45,781 nucleotides of DNA, taken from assembly GCA_029821875.1 (NCBI GenBank), contig JALGXW010000033.1, forward strand, positions 1 to 45,781, written 5' to 3'. The stretch is from Candidatus Hebobacterum abditum. GTDB lineage: Bacteria > Armatimonadota > Hebobacteria > Hebobacterales > Hebobacteraceae. Shown here in pieces: positions 18,152-27,240 of the stretch. Numbering within the stretch: the stretch's first letter is position 1; every line of letters starts with the position of its first letter. Below the pieces are notes generated by a model. That model was not told the origin of the DNA, made no database searches, and worked only from the letters and a program-made list of their open reading frames with translations. Position numbers and translations under genes: made by a program.

Positions 18152-18407
18152 GCGCGTCTTTCCCGAGAGAAGGTAGGCAGGAGATTCCATGCGCGACCGC
18201 GGCTGCCCTCTCCAGTCGCTCTTGGCGACCGGCAGACACGCTTATACCCCTCGGCCGTAGTCACGTTTGTGCCGCTGGGTCGCAGGTGCCGTCGACAAGG
18301 ACGCTCGGCAGCAGGCAAAGAGGAGATCGGGAGCGATCTGACCGGGGGACCTGTGTCGGCTCCCGGAGGAGGATTGCGGCCAAGTCGGCCGCTTGGGAAG
18401 GAACCAG

Positions 18408-18706
18408 GTGAAGTACACCGCCGTTGGCAAGCGCGTTCCCCGTCTTGACGCGCCCGCGCACGTAACCGGACAGACTCAGTTCACTGCCGACCTCGCGCTG
18501 CCTGGTATGGTGTGGGGCGCGCTTCTGCGCTCGCCCCATCCCCACGCGCACATCCTCTCGATTGACACCGGCAAAGCCTGCCGCATGCGGGCGCGCTGGC
18601 AGTCGCCACGGGCGCCGACGTGCCGGGCCTGGCGCGGGAGAAGGTTCGCTACTTCGGCGAGGCGGTGGCCGCGGTGGCGGCCGAGACGCGGGCGCAGGCC
18701 CCGCGC
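18408..18706 (+). pseudogene. Remnant of a xanthine dehydrogenase-type molybdenum-binding subunit gene
   Basis: The GTG at 18408 has GGAAGGA upstream and reads MKYTAVGKRVPRLDAPAHVT, then FTADLALPGMVWGALLRSPHPHA, the unmistakable N-terminus of large molybdenum hydroxylase subunits. After SIDTGKACRM the frame breaks near 18588. If one C is restored there (ATG CCG GGC), the sequence continues in the new frame with PGALAVATGADVPGLA, then EKVRYFGEAVAAVAAETRAQA, as the family does. At 18706 the sequence is cut by the insertion sequence, and beyond that element no further homology is visible. Only about 100 of the roughly 750 residues remain, so the gene is dead. Intact relatives hydroxylate purines, aldehydes or aromatic compounds. 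Confidence 0.8.
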
Positions 18707-18722
18707 TGTCCAGAAACTCATC
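18707..18722 (+). repeat. Left terminal inverted repeat of the complete insertion sequence
   Basis: TGTCCAGAAACTCATC is the exact reverse complement of 20099-20114. CCGCGC directly before it is repeated after the right end. Confidence 0.9.
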
Positions 18723-18802
18723 TGGCACCCAGGATGCCCCAGCGGCCTCTCTCGTGGTATTCTCTTCGCTCGCGAATACCCCTGTGTTGAGAGGTGCCGA
18801 GG

Positions 18803-19918
18803 ATGGAGAGGGCCGTCGAACGAGGACTGGACTGGGCAGGACTGCCCGTGATTGCGACCGTGGCCCGGCTGCTGTGCCGGGAACTGACACTCCGGAACGA
18901 GTATCTCCGTTTGGAGAACAGGATTCTCAAGGAGAGGGTGCCGGGGACAATCCGGTTCACAGACGAGGAACGCCGATCGCTGGCTGAGGCGGCGTTGGCG
19001 ATGGGCCGATCGCTGATGAAGGAAGTGGTCAGCATCGTCAAGCCCGAGACCATCCTGGCCTGGCAGCGCCGCCTGGAGCGTAACAAATGGGACTACAGTG
19101 AGCGCCGCAGGCGGGGCCCGGGCCGGCCGCGGACACCGGACGAGATTGAGGCCTTGGTCTGCCGGCTGGCACGGGAGAATCTCTGGGGGTACGAGCGCCT
19201 CCGCGGCGAACTGCTCAAGCTTCACGTCGTGCTCTCCAAGGGCTGTATCGCGGACATCCTGCGCCGCAACGGGCTGCCACCCGCTCCCCAGCGCGCGGGC
19301 CTGACCTGGCAGCAGTTCCTCTCTCGCCGCGCCGAAGTGATGCTGTGTGCTGACCTGTTCACCAAGGAGGTGTGGACGCTGTCTGGGCTCAGGACGGCCT
19401 ACGTGCTGTTCGTGCTGCACCTGAGCACGCGCCGCATCGTACTCGCCGAGGCCACCTTCTCTCCTCATGGGCAGTGGATGGGCCAGATGGCCTGCAATCT
19501 GCTCATGGACTGCGAGGACCTGGAGATCGCCCCGCGCTTCGTCCTGCATGATCGGGATAGGCTGTTGGCCTGGGACTTCGACGGGGTCCTCACGACGGCC
19601 CGTTCGAAGGTGGCGAAGACGCCCTTTCGCGCTCCCGATGCTAACGCAGATGCGGAACGCTGGGTGCGGAGCGTGACGGAGGAATGCCTGGACCACCTCG
19701 TGTTGGCCGGCTTGGGGAGTTTACAGCGGGCGTTGCGGATCTACCAGGACTTCTTCAACAGCCACCGCCCCCATCAAGGGATCGGCAACCAGATACCGGA
19801 GCGCCTACGTGCCGGAGAACCGGACCAGACGCGCGACCTGCCACAGGCGGAACTCACAGTGGAGTGTGAGCAGTTCCTGGGCGGCCTGCTCAACTCATAC
19901 TACCGGAAGGCCGCGTAG
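18803..19918 (+). CDS. Transposase, DDE integrase-core type
   Basis: This 371-residue protein starts at the ATG at 18803, eight bases after GAGAGG; a GTG nine bases earlier is less well placed. An N-terminal helical DNA-binding region includes IVKPETILAWQRRLE and the GRPRT linker. The catalytic core shows ADLFTKEVW (first Asp), VLHDRDRLLAWDFD (second Asp region), and ADAERWVRSVTEECLDH (Glu), followed by SHRPHQGIGN. It would cut and join the 16-bp ends of the surrounding element. No frameshift is needed and no second gene is present. It is clearly related to the fragment at 1-279 and shares the C-terminal GGLLNSYYR ending. Confidence 0.92.
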   Translation: MERAVERGLDWAGLPVIATVARLLCRELTLRNEYLRLENRILKERVPGTIRFTDEERRSLAEAALAMGRSLMKEVVSIVKPETILAWQRRLERNKWDYSERRRRGPGRPRTPDEIEALVCRLARENLWGYERLRGELLKLHVVLSKGCIADILRRNGLPPAPQRAGLTWQQFLSRRAEVMLCADLFTKEVWTLSGLRTAYVLFVLHLSTRRIVLAEATFSPHGQWMGQMACNLLMDCEDLEIAPRFVLHDRDRLLAWDFDGVLTTARSKVAKTPFRAPDANADAERWVRSVTEECLDHLVLAGLGSLQRALRIYQDFFNSHRPHQGIGNQIPERLRAGEPDQTRDLPQAELTVECEQFLGGLLNSYYRKAA

Positions 19919-20098
19919 TCACACCCGGACGTGCGTCTCCCACGTGAACGCTGGGCCACCCATGGCCACTGGCGTGCCCACTCGCGAAATTCGAGTGCCT
20001 GGTCGTCTCCCCGCACCCCTTGCACCGCGGTCGAATCACTCCCCCGCGTGATGTGTCACTCCGTCATCGACGAGTCGCCTACCCCTCCGCGACACGCC

Positions 20099-20114
20099 GA
20101 TGAGTTTCTGGACA
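20099..20114 (+). repeat. Right terminal inverted repeat of the complete insertion sequence
   Basis: GATGAGTTTCTGGACA is the exact reverse complement of the left end at 18707-18722. It is followed by CCGCGC, the second copy of the target duplication. Confidence 0.9.
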
Positions 20115-20176
20115 CCGCGCGGTACCATTGGCGCTCGACACATGTGCCCAGCTGCAAGCGGCGAACTGCCTTCCAG

Positions 20177-21508
20177 TCACCCTATAGTCACCAGCGCCAC
20201 GGAGTGCCTCAGCAGTACGACCCGGATCGCTGCGTCTGCCGCGTCGAGGGTCTCCGTGCTGACGAGGTCCAGGTTGTGATCGCGGTCGAGCATATACACC
20301 CGACAGACGGCGCCAGGCTCAATGGGCAGCGCTCGCATCTGGAGTTCACACTCTCCCACGTTGCCACCGAAGTTTGTGATGAGCAGGGCCGCTCGCTTCC
20401 GTTTGGCATCAACCGCCGCCAGACTATAGAGCGTGCCGTTCTCCTCCGCCGCGACTGACTTCGCCCGCTGCGGGTAGTCCAGCATCCGGCGGAAGGCCTT
20501 GAAGGCATAATAGGTCTTCTGGGGACAGCCATAGTAATCGAACAATCCGCAGAATAAGGTGATAGGCTGCCCGTCATAGTAGTTGGCAACATCCACCGAC
20601 GCGTCTTGCAGGCAAATCAGCGAAGCGGCAACGAAACTTGCGCCCTCTTCGTTCTTCTGACGCTCGAACGCTTCCCGGCGCACGTACTCGTATCCTGGCT
20701 GGAAGATCGTCTCCCAGTCGAACGCCCAGTAGTTCCACTCATTCAGATGGCTCTCGGCCTTCGCGAAGCCATATTCGTCGAGCATACCGCGCACACGCTG
20801 GCCGTTCACAGCCATCTGCTTCGGCGATGAGGCGTACGTGTGCCAGGAGAAGAAATCCAGCGGGAGATTTCGATCACGACAGTAACCGAGGAACTGGGGC
20901 ACACGAGCGCTTGCCACACCCGTTCCGACAGCATACCCGCCCACTTTGAGGGAAGGATCAAATGCCTTGATGGCCCGCGCCGTAACCTCATAGAGCTTCA
21001 TGTACTCCTCAAACGTGCCCGACCACATATTGACTCCGATGTCCGCCTCGTTCCAGATCTCCCAGTAGTCCACCGCCTGATGCATCCCCTTTGCCCACCC
21101 CTGCGTATAATGGCGAATGACCCCAAGGCAGATTCGCGCCCACTTATCGAAGTCAGCCGGAGGGTGGGTATAGTACTTTACCGGTGCATGCTCGATGCTG
21201 ACCCCCAGCCTGTACACGATCCGGGCGCCGGTGTTGAGAATAGCCTGTAGATAGGTATCAGTCGGCCCGAAGACATAGCTCTCCGGATCCTCCGAGTCCG
21301 CGCCGAAATCCGGGAACACTTGCGGGATGTCCACCTCCCTGGGATTAGGCCAGTTCGGGTCGTGCAAGCGAACATGGGGAACTGCAATCTCCTTGTAGTA
21401 ATGCGCCACATCTACCGATGACCCGTAGCCCACCGGGCCGTTGTTCAGGCCGTGGAGTGGCTTCACAGGCCCCAATCCCATGCTGAAGTCTGCTGCTATG
21501 GTGCTCAT
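20177..21508 (-). CDS. GH39-like glycoside hydrolase
   Basis: The protein has 443 residues, with AGGAGGT eight bases before the ATG. It looks like a retaining (beta/alpha)8 glycosidase of clan A: YWEIWNEADI places the acid/base at Glu154 after the conserved Asn, and SHLNEWNYWAFD places the nucleophile at Glu257. DFFSWHTYAS is the barrel strand before it. A C-terminal beta domain (AALLITNFGGNVGE) completes the fold. GH39 enzymes are beta-xylosidases and alpha-iduronidases; relatives include GH5- and GH79-like proteins. No signal peptide is present, so it would act on imported oligosaccharides. It lies 46 bases after the DUF6785 gene in the same direction and ends 62 bases from the insertion sequence. 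Confidence 0.75.
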   Translation of the reverse strand: MSTIAADFSMGLGPVKPLHGLNNGPVGYGSSVDVAHYYKEIAVPHVRLHDPNWPNPREVDIPQVFPDFGADSEDPESYVFGPTDTYLQAILNTGARIVYRLGVSIEHAPVKYYTHPPADFDKWARICLGVIRHYTQGWAKGMHQAVDYWEIWNEADIGVNMWSGTFEEYMKLYEVTARAIKAFDPSLKVGGYAVGTGVASARVPQFLGYCRDRNLPLDFFSWHTYASSPKQMAVNGQRVRGMLDEYGFAKAESHLNEWNYWAFDWETIFQPGYEYVRREAFERQKNEEGASFVAASLICLQDASVDVANYYDGQPITLFCGLFDYYGCPQKTYYAFKAFRRMLDYPQRAKSVAAEENGTLYSLAAVDAKRKRAALLITNFGGNVGECELQMRALPIEPGAVCRVYMLDRDHNLDLVSTETLDAADAAIRVVLLRHSVALVTIG

Positions 21509-21554
21509 CGACCACTTACCTCCTTGGTAGTCTTATGTGCCGCGCACGGGTCGG

Positions 21555-23576
21555 CTACAGGCGCCCCTGGGTGAGGAGTGCCACGATGGACCAGGTAGCC
21601 GCGTTGAGCAGGTCCCCGACGACGAGGCCGATCGCGAGGGGGATCGTCCTCCGATAGGGCCGCAGGCCCCCGTAGCGGACCACCAGAGACTTCGCGAGCC
21701 AGCCGACGAGAAAGGGCATGTAGTACCAGTGCATAGACCAGGTGTTCGCGGCGATGTAGCCCACGGGGTGCAAGGGCCACCACCAGAAGCGGAGACGCAT
21801 GGCCCCCAAGAGGATGGCGAAGGCCCCTCCGCCGAGGAAGGCGAGGGCCCCGTTGGGGTCCGGCTTGGCAAACTGGGGATCGGCGAGAAGTGCGAATATG
21901 CGATTGCCATCCAACAGGGTCTGAGGTCCTATCCATTGAACGTTCGCGATCGCGCATCCCATGAATCCATAGCGATGCATGCCCTCCAAGACGACGAAGA
22001 CCCCCACACCCAAGGACAGCAGGAAGCCTGCCACGATTGCGGGTGTCAGGCGTCGGGGGCTGATCTGCGCGGAGTCGGCGACCTTGAAGGTCTCCAGCAC
22101 ATTCGCGGGGAGCGTGTCCCATCCCAGGGAGCCCCCTGGCTGATAGGTCCAGCGCGCGGAGATGAGACTGACGATCTCACGAGGTCGAAATGCCGCGCTC
22201 CCCAGAGGTACTACCATAAGGTCTTGGATGTTGATCGGGAACTCCAGAAAGCCCAAGCCGGTCTCGGCCCGCAGACGGGCCCACATCACGTAGTAGCCTA
22301 CTACCATCGTCACCAGGATCAGCCCGAAGATCACGCGGCACTCGGCGAGGACGAAGAAGTACACCATGAGGGCGGACGAGAACACCAGTCCGATCAGTGA
22401 CCAGCGATAGGGGAGTGGCTCTCTAGCGTCTGCGCCCGCGGGGCTCCGGCCGAGAGCGGTCTCCACGGCTCGCCTGAGATGGTGGCGTGCGGTCCAGAGC
22501 ACCCAGACCAGGAGGGCGAAGACAGCCCCGGCCCCCTGGTAGTAGGGGGCTGGAAAGGAGGTGCTGAACCAGCTTTCTGTCGGCTGGGCGGTGGCGCCGG
22601 CGGCGATTGCGATCACCGTCAGGCCGAGGCGAACGAGATGGAAGAACCAGACCGAGAAGGACAGCTCTTTGGGGATCAGATAGGCGATGGCGATCATCCA
22701 GGGCCAGAGAAGGAACCAGATCGCACCAATGCCGGCGAGGGGGCCCTCTCGGGGCAGCTCGACGAGGGTCGCCGGTCCCAGGGGTATCGCGGGTACCGCT
22801 GGCACAAACTCCGACAGCCTGTTCATGAAGCTCAGCAACATCGAGACAACTACTCCCAGCCAGAAGAGCGGCGCTGCCGTCAGTCGAGCACCCCGGACTC
22901 GCCCGCCCGCCTGTGGCTCCTTCACCATCTCCAGCGGGATCTGGGCGATGGGAAAGGTGAGGCGCTCGTTGCGGATCCACTGGCGCTGGAGCAGAACCAT
23001 CAGGCAGAAGGTGGCCGAGAATAGGCACAACTCAAACGACAGCCACGCGGCCAAGGGCCCAGACCACTGAGCCCATGGGACTTGGGCTCCTCCCTCGAAG
23101 AAGGCCGCCACCGCAGCTGGCTCGCTGGGAGCGAACCAAGTGGGCACATGTTGCAGGAAGGTGGTCTCCCACAGGGGGTTCAACCGGGCGCTGTAGTAGT
23201 AGGCGACGTTGTGGCCCAGCAGCCACACTAGAAGGCCCTTGCTAACCAAAGGGCTTCCCACCAGCAGAATCGAGTAGACCACCAGTAGTTCGCGGCGGCT
23301 GAAGCCGACGCGACGGAGGAACGGCGCTCCGGCCGCGGCGGCGAGCAGGAACAAGAGGACCACCGGGGCCATGGAGGGAGTGTAGGTGGCGAAGCAAAGA
23401 GCGCGGTGCCACGCGATCTCGACATAGAAGGCGGCCGGAGCGATCAGCACCAGTAGCACAACAGCGACGAGCACGGCGCGGGCGGTCACCCCACCAGCTG
23501 CGTCCTCTCGTCGGGCCTGTGAGGGGCCTGTCTCGCCGAGGCCTGTGCCCGGCCGATCGTCCCACGATGGCAGCAC
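21555..23576 (-). CDS. DUF6785-type polytopic membrane protein (copy A)
   Basis: This 673-residue protein starts at a GTG at 23576 with GGAGG five bases before it. After a charged N-terminus of about 30 residues come at least ten hydrophobic segments, starting with AVLVAVVLLVLIAPAAFYVE. Landmarks shared with the copy at 44001 include FYVE(I/V)AW, QRQWI, PAIPLGP, LWPWMIAIAYLIPKELSFS, FPAP(Y/R)YQG, VWARLRAETGLGF and MRLRFWWWP(L/F)HP(V/I)GY. The family resembles oligopeptide-transporter-like proteins in size and topology but has no known function. It follows the pseudopilin gene after 91 bases with a strong hairpin between them, and precedes a GH39-like gene by 46 bases. Transport of glycan fragments is a reasonable but untested idea. 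Confidence 0.8.
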   Translation of the reverse strand: MLPSWDDRPGTGLGETGPSQARREDAAGGVTARAVLVAVVLLVLIAPAAFYVEIAWHRALCFATYTPSMAPVVLLFLLAAAAGAPFLRRVGFSRRELLVVYSILLVGSPLVSKGLLVWLLGHNVAYYYSARLNPLWETTFLQHVPTWFAPSEPAAVAAFFEGGAQVPWAQWSGPLAAWLSFELCLFSATFCLMVLLQRQWIRNERLTFPIAQIPLEMVKEPQAGGRVRGARLTAAPLFWLGVVVSMLLSFMNRLSEFVPAVPAIPLGPATLVELPREGPLAGIGAIWFLLWPWMIAIAYLIPKELSFSVWFFHLVRLGLTVIAIAAGATAQPTESWFSTSFPAPYYQGAGAVFALLVWVLWTARHHLRRAVETALGRSPAGADAREPLPYRWSLIGLVFSSALMVYFFVLAECRVIFGLILVTMVVGYYVMWARLRAETGLGFLEFPINIQDLMVVPLGSAAFRPREIVSLISARWTYQPGGSLGWDTLPANVLETFKVADSAQISPRRLTPAIVAGFLLSLGVGVFVVLEGMHRYGFMGCAIANVQWIGPQTLLDGNRIFALLADPQFAKPDPNGALAFLGGGAFAILLGAMRLRFWWWPLHPVGYIAANTWSMHWYYMPFLVGWLAKSLVVRYGGLRPYRRTIPLAIGLVVGDLLNAATWSIVALLTQGRL

Positions 23577-23606
23577 GATCCCTCCTCGCAGAAGGGAACT
23601 TGCAGG

Positions 23607-23637
23607 AGGGCGGAGCGCCTTGTTGACGCCCCGCCCT
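23607..23637 (-). other. Intercistronic hairpin between pseudopilin A and DUF6785 A
   Basis: Read on the minus strand, AGGGCGGGGCG (from 23637) pairs with CGCTCCGCCCT (ending at 23607) over 11 bp with one G-T wobble and a 9-base loop. No T-run follows, so it is not a standard intrinsic terminator. It lies 31 bases from both the stop codon of the pseudopilin and the start of the membrane protein. A nearly identical stem sits at the same place in the other cassette. Confidence 0.7.
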
Positions 23638-23667
23638 TCTTGCGGTCCTGGTAGTCTGAGCGCGGCT

Positions 23668-24762
23668 CTAGAACAGGAACTCCGCGCCCGGCGGGGGATC
23701 CCCGCAATTCTGCTGGTAGTCCTCCAGGCTCGCGCCCGCGCACCACTGGTCTATCCCGTCGAGGTCGTGATCGTGGGCCATCGTCAGAATGCGCTGGGCA
23801 GCAAGCCAGCTCGCATGCCCGTCGAGGAAGCCGAGGTTGCTCCCACCCAGGTGGCGGGTGGATGCCCTCTTCATGTCAGGGCTCTTGCTCCACTCGTAGT
23901 TGGCATGCGCTGCCCAACACTCGGGGCAGTAGGCCCCGCTCGGGCAGGTGGTCACGTCGTCCACGACGGTTGGCCAGCCCCAGGCGTACCAGTTGATCCC
24001 GGCGCACTCGGCGCAGCACAGGTCGGGATAGGCGACCGGGCCCGGGCTTCCGATGGTGCCGAGGCCGCCGCTATCTGAGCAGATGACATACCGCACGGGG
24101 TCCGGGACAGAAACCAGTTTGAGCCCAATGCCATTCGTGTTGGTGGCGACGCTCTGGGAGAAGACCTTCTGCTGGGGGTCGGCTCCCGATATCCACGCCT
24201 GGGCGAGCTGTTGCTGAGTACAGGAGTCTGTCACGACTCCGCCCCATCCCGTCGGCCAGCTATAGGCGCAGATCCCGAAGCCCTCCCCCACTGCATCGCC
24301 CCACGAACCCTCGTTGGCCCGCAGGTGGGTGACCCAGTCGGTGCCCATAACGACAAAAGTGGCCCCCGACGACAACTTCGCGCTGGGGCAATTCCATACG
24401 TCACGGTTCTTGATGTACTCGTCCAACACGACCGGCCACCGAAGATACGGATTGGCGCGCCAGGCAAAGACCTCGTAGCCGCCCATGCCAACGCAGTTGC
24501 TGGGGGTGCGTCCGCCGCCAGGCTCTGCACTGATCCAGTCAATCACCTCTTGCCTGTGCTCCGTGGGCGGCAGGGTGTCGTTGTTGTCAGCCAGATACAT
24601 CTGAATGGCCAGGGCGATGTTCTTCACATTGGAGAGACACACCGCCTTGCGCGCGGATTCGCGCGCCCTCGCGAACACCGGGAAGACCATCGCTGCCAGT
24701 ATGCCGATGATCGCAATCACTACCAACAGCTCGATTAGCGTGAAACCTCGCCTCCTTGGCAT
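23668..24762 (-). CDS. Pseudopilin with type IV prepilin N-terminus and H-X9-DG motif (copy A)
   Basis: The protein has 364 residues from the ATG at 24762, seven bases after GAGGAGG; an upstream in-frame extension is rejected. MPRRRG is the prepilin leader, cleaved before Phe7, and [24 protein letters not shown] is the hydrophobic helix with the Glu5 equivalent at residue 11. The globular part is large and contains clustered cysteines 249, 250, 253, 273, 279 and 282. It ends with [14 protein letters not shown], the H-X9-DG motif (His304, Asp314, Gly315). Such proteins are processed by a prepilin peptidase and abundant in Planctomycetota and Armatimonadota, with unknown role; some may be surface substrate binders. 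No secretion or pilus assembly gene is nearby. Confidence 0.88.
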   Translation of the reverse strand: MPRRRGFTLIELLVVIAIIGILAAMVFPVFARARESARKAVCLSNVKNIALAIQMYLADNNDTLPPTEHRQEVIDWISAEPGGGRTPSNCVGMGGYEVFAWRANPYLRWPVVLDEYIKNRDVWNCPSAKLSSGATFVVMGTDWVTHLRANEGSWGDAVGEGFGICAYSWPTGWGGVVTDSCTQQQLAQAWISGADPQQKVFSQSVATNTNGIGLKLVSVPDPVRYVICSDSGGLGTIGSPGPVAYPDLCCAECAGINWYAWGWPTVVDDVTTCPSGAYCPECWAAHANYEWSKSPDMKRASTRHLGGSNLGFLDGHASWLAAQRILTMAHDHDLDGIDQWCAGASLEDYQQNCGDPPPGAEFLF

Positions 24763-24944
24763 CCTTGCCTCCTCTACTGATCGCCTTGCGCGGCTCATGG
24801 TGCGTCGCCGCAGGTTCCACCGATGTAGCCCGTATCTCGTCAGAGTCGTCTCACCTCCTCTCCCTCGCGCGAGCTCCTGCTGACACCAAGACGCAGAGAC
24901 AATCACAGACTTGAGAGCGGCCATCGGCAGGGGCGGACCACAGC

Positions 24945-26378
24945 CTACCCGTAGCCGAGCTCGCGTTCGGTCTCTGCAATCGCATCCTCGATCATCTCAA
25001 GTCCCTTCAGGGCGAGTTCCGGCGACATGATGATGGGCGGCGACATCCGGAGAATGTGCCCTGCGGGAATCCAGGCTAGTCCCTTCTCAAAGGCCCTCTG
25101 ATAGACGCGGGCGCCTGCTTCGTCGAATGGCTCCTTCGTCCTCTGGTCCTTGACAAGCTCGATGCCGAGCAGGCAACCCTTGCCCCGCACATGGCCAATG
25201 ATCGGATGGCGGCGCTGCATCTCGTGCATCCGCGACAGCATCAACTCGCCGAGCATGGCGGAGTGATCGAGAAGGTTCTCCTCCTCGATTACCTCGATTG
25301 CTGCAAGCGCCGCCGCACACGCCATGGGGTTGCCTCCGTATGACGTCGAAGCGCTGATTCTCTCGACTGCCTCGGAGTACGGAGCGCGTGCGATCATGGC
25401 CGTCACCGGGAAGCCATTGCCGAGGCCCTTCCCTAAGGTGACGACATCCGGCACGACATCCCAGTGCTCCATGCACAGCCACGTCCCCGTGCGACCCATG
25501 CAGGTCAGCACCTCATCGGCCATCAAGAGGAGACCCCGGTCATCGCAGAATCGCCGAAGCTTGGGGAAGAAGTCGTCAGGGGGGAAGACGGAGCCGGCCC
25601 ATCCCTGCACGGGTTCCAGGACGAAGGCTGCAGCCTTGCCCGCCGTCCCCTCGCGGAGATACTGATCGTAGTAGGCGAGGTACGCATCAGTGTCGATCGT
25701 GCCGTCTGGCTTTGTCCAGTGCGGACGGTAGGGGTCGGGGCGAGGGAGCATATGAAAGCCCGGAGCACGAGTCGGCCCGTCGGTCCCCTTGAAGACCGCG
25801 CAGCTCACCGCCCCCAGTGTCTTCCCGTGGAAGTCACGGAAGCAGGAGAGGAACTCCCACTTGTCAGTGGCGGCGCGGCAGAGGCGCATACCTGCCTCGA
25901 CTGCCGTCGTTCCCGAATCGTAGAGCTGCATACCGGACAGATCCCCGGGCAGCACCTGCTCGAGTTTCTCGAGCAGTGCCACCTTGATCGGCGTCGTGAA
26001 GTCATGACAGTTCATCAACGTATGAGCGTACCTGGCCACAGCTTCACTGACCTTCGGGTGGCAGTGCCCCAAGCTGGTCACGTAGATCCCGGAGGAGAAG
26101 TCGAGGTAGGTGTTGCCGTCCACATCGGTGAGGCTCACGCCCTCGCCCTTCTCGAACACGACCGGGAATAGCCGAACTTGGCTCGAGTAGCCCTTCATCA
26201 GACGGCAGGCGCGAGCATGGAGCTCTTGAGACCGAGGCCCCGGCACCCCCGCGGTCACCATATGTGGGAAAGCTGCCGAGCTCATGGCAGGCCCCTTGGG
26301 CGAGGCAGGCATACCCGTTCCCCTCGGCAGTCCAGATGCAGAGATCGGCGCATTCTCAGACCTGGTGCTGTCGCTCAT
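24945..26378 (-). CDS. Class III PLP-dependent aminotransferase
   Basis: This 477-residue protein has the class III pattern: GVSLTDVDGNTYLDFSSGI, LYDSGTTAVEAGMRLCRAAT, RDFHGKTLGA, LEPVQGWAG, LLLMADEVLTCMGRTGTW with Asp288, and TLGKGLGNGFPVTAMI with the PLP lysine at 317. Typical substrates are omega-amino acids such as 4-aminobutyrate or ornithine, or amino sugars. The first 40 residues are extra and proline-rich, and the start at 26378 overlaps the end of the creatininase-family gene by 23 bases, which suggests translational coupling; an internal Met near residue 23 or 32 is possible. Cytoplasmic. Together with the amidohydrolase before it, it could use an amine released by that enzyme. Confidence 0.85.
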   Translation of the reverse strand: MSDSTRSENAPISASGLPRGTGMPASPKGPAMSSAAFPHMVTAGVPGPRSQELHARACRLMKGYSSQVRLFPVVFEKGEGVSLTDVDGNTYLDFSSGIYVTSLGHCHPKVSEAVARYAHTLMNCHDFTTPIKVALLEKLEQVLPGDLSGMQLYDSGTTAVEAGMRLCRAATDKWEFLSCFRDFHGKTLGAVSCAVFKGTDGPTRAPGFHMLPRPDPYRPHWTKPDGTIDTDAYLAYYDQYLREGTAGKAAAFVLEPVQGWAGSVFPPDDFFPKLRRFCDDRGLLLMADEVLTCMGRTGTWLCMEHWDVVPDVVTLGKGLGNGFPVTAMIARAPYSEAVERISASTSYGGNPMACAAALAAIEVIEEENLLDHSAMLGELMLSRMHEMQRRHPIIGHVRGKGCLLGIELVKDQRTKEPFDEAGARVYQRAFEKGLAWIPAGHILRMSPPIIMSPELALKGLEMIEDAIAETERELGYG

Positions 26379-27159
26379 GTGACCAGTACTCGCGGGCGAA
26401 GGCGCTGGCTTCCTTCACGAACGCCTCCGCCAGAACTTGCCCGGTTTCCGCGCTGGCTACAGTTGGGTCTCCGTAGATGCCGTTCCGGCTCTCCTGGAGA
26501 TACCAGGTTGACCATACGACACGCTGCTCGCCACGGAATGAGTCGCCCGCGACGAAATTGGACTGGTACCGCATGATGTCGTCTGCGGAAGCCCGGCTCA
26601 TGTCTACCAGCTCCGGACTGAGGTGAAGCATCATCGAGGTTTCCCATTCGCCGCCATGGATCTCTCCGCCCTGGCCTGACCGGCGACGCGCGTTGAACGC
26701 ATCGCGCGTGAGGACATGGGGACAGACGACGGCGACGGCTTGGTCAGTCGCGTCCGCGATCTCACGCGAGACGAGCGCCAGCGCATCACTGTGGTGGCCG
26801 TGGGTGTCAACGAGAATGAGCTTGCGGAAGCCCATCGCTAGCACGGAGCAGCAGATGTCGAAGATCATGTCCATGAAGACGCGGCTTCGGATGATGATCG
26901 TGCCGGGCCAGCGCTGCATCACACGCATGGAATAGCCGTAGTGGATCGTCTCCATCAACAGCGCGGGGATGCCGCGATCGTCGCGCAGGCTGTGCACAAG
27001 GCGTTCCCCGAGCGCAGCCGCTATGCGAGCGTCGGTGTCAACCGGCAGATGGGGTCCATGCTCCTCAGTCGTGCCAACCGGGAGGACGATAAGCGAGTCG
27101 GCCTGGGCCGCCTCGCCCACCTCGGAGGAACTGAGCTCACCAAAGCGATAGGTGTGCAC
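26356..27159 (-). CDS. Creatininase family amidohydrolase
   Basis: The protein has 267 residues if started at the GTG at 27159, 11 bases after GGGAGG; a GTG at 27171 lies directly against that site and is less likely. The family motif PVGTTEEHGPHLPVDTDA carries the metal ligands (Glu33, His34, Asp41 and neighbours), DTHGHHSDA provides more histidines, and GGEWETSMML supplies the late glutamate. Creatininases open cyclic amides; many relatives hydrolyse formamides, as in riboflavin and F420 or mycofactocin pathways. In this setting, beside an aminotransferase and an FGGY kinase, it may cleave an amide or lactam of a sugar-derived compound. Function is inferred from family only. Confidence 0.85.
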   Translation of the reverse strand: MHTYRFGELSSSEVGEAAQADSLIVLPVGTTEEHGPHLPVDTDARIAAALGERLVHSLRDDRGIPALLMETIHYGYSMRVMQRWPGTIIIRSRVFMDMIFDICCSVLAMGFRKLILVDTHGHHSDALALVSREIADATDQAVAVVCPHVLTRDAFNARRRSGQGGEIHGGEWETSMMLHLSPELVDMSRASADDIMRYQSNFVAGDSFRGEQRVVWSTWYLQESRNGIYGDPTVASAETGQVLAEAFVKEASAFAREYWSHERQHQV

Positions 27160-27240
27160 GCGGACAGCCACCTCCCGAAGCTGTGCCCGTTACCCCGGAC
27201 CTCTCGTTCTGCAGTGCGTGGGCCGGGCAAATACCTCGGG

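Larger units (their letters stand above)
18707..20114 (+). mobile_element. Complete insertion sequence, 1408 bp, one transposase gene
   Basis: The ends are a perfect 16-bp inverted repeat: TGTCCAGAAACTCATC at 18707-18722 and its complement at 20099-20114. The element is flanked by the direct repeat CCGCGC at 18701-18706 and 20115-20120, a 6-bp target duplication. It carries a single intact transposase gene (18803-19918) of the integrase-core type. TGT...ACA tips with a short duplication fit IS481/IS3-like elements, but I do not assign a named family. The intact gene, ends and target duplication suggest a relatively recent insertion, into an already decaying molybdenum hydroxylase gene. Confidence 0.9.

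Noticed and set aside
18376-18392. Palindrome GCGGCC-AAGTC-GGCCGC upstream of the molybdenum hydroxylase remnant
   Set aside because: Perfect arms, but short GC palindromes are common in this GC-rich DNA and the gene it would control is dead.
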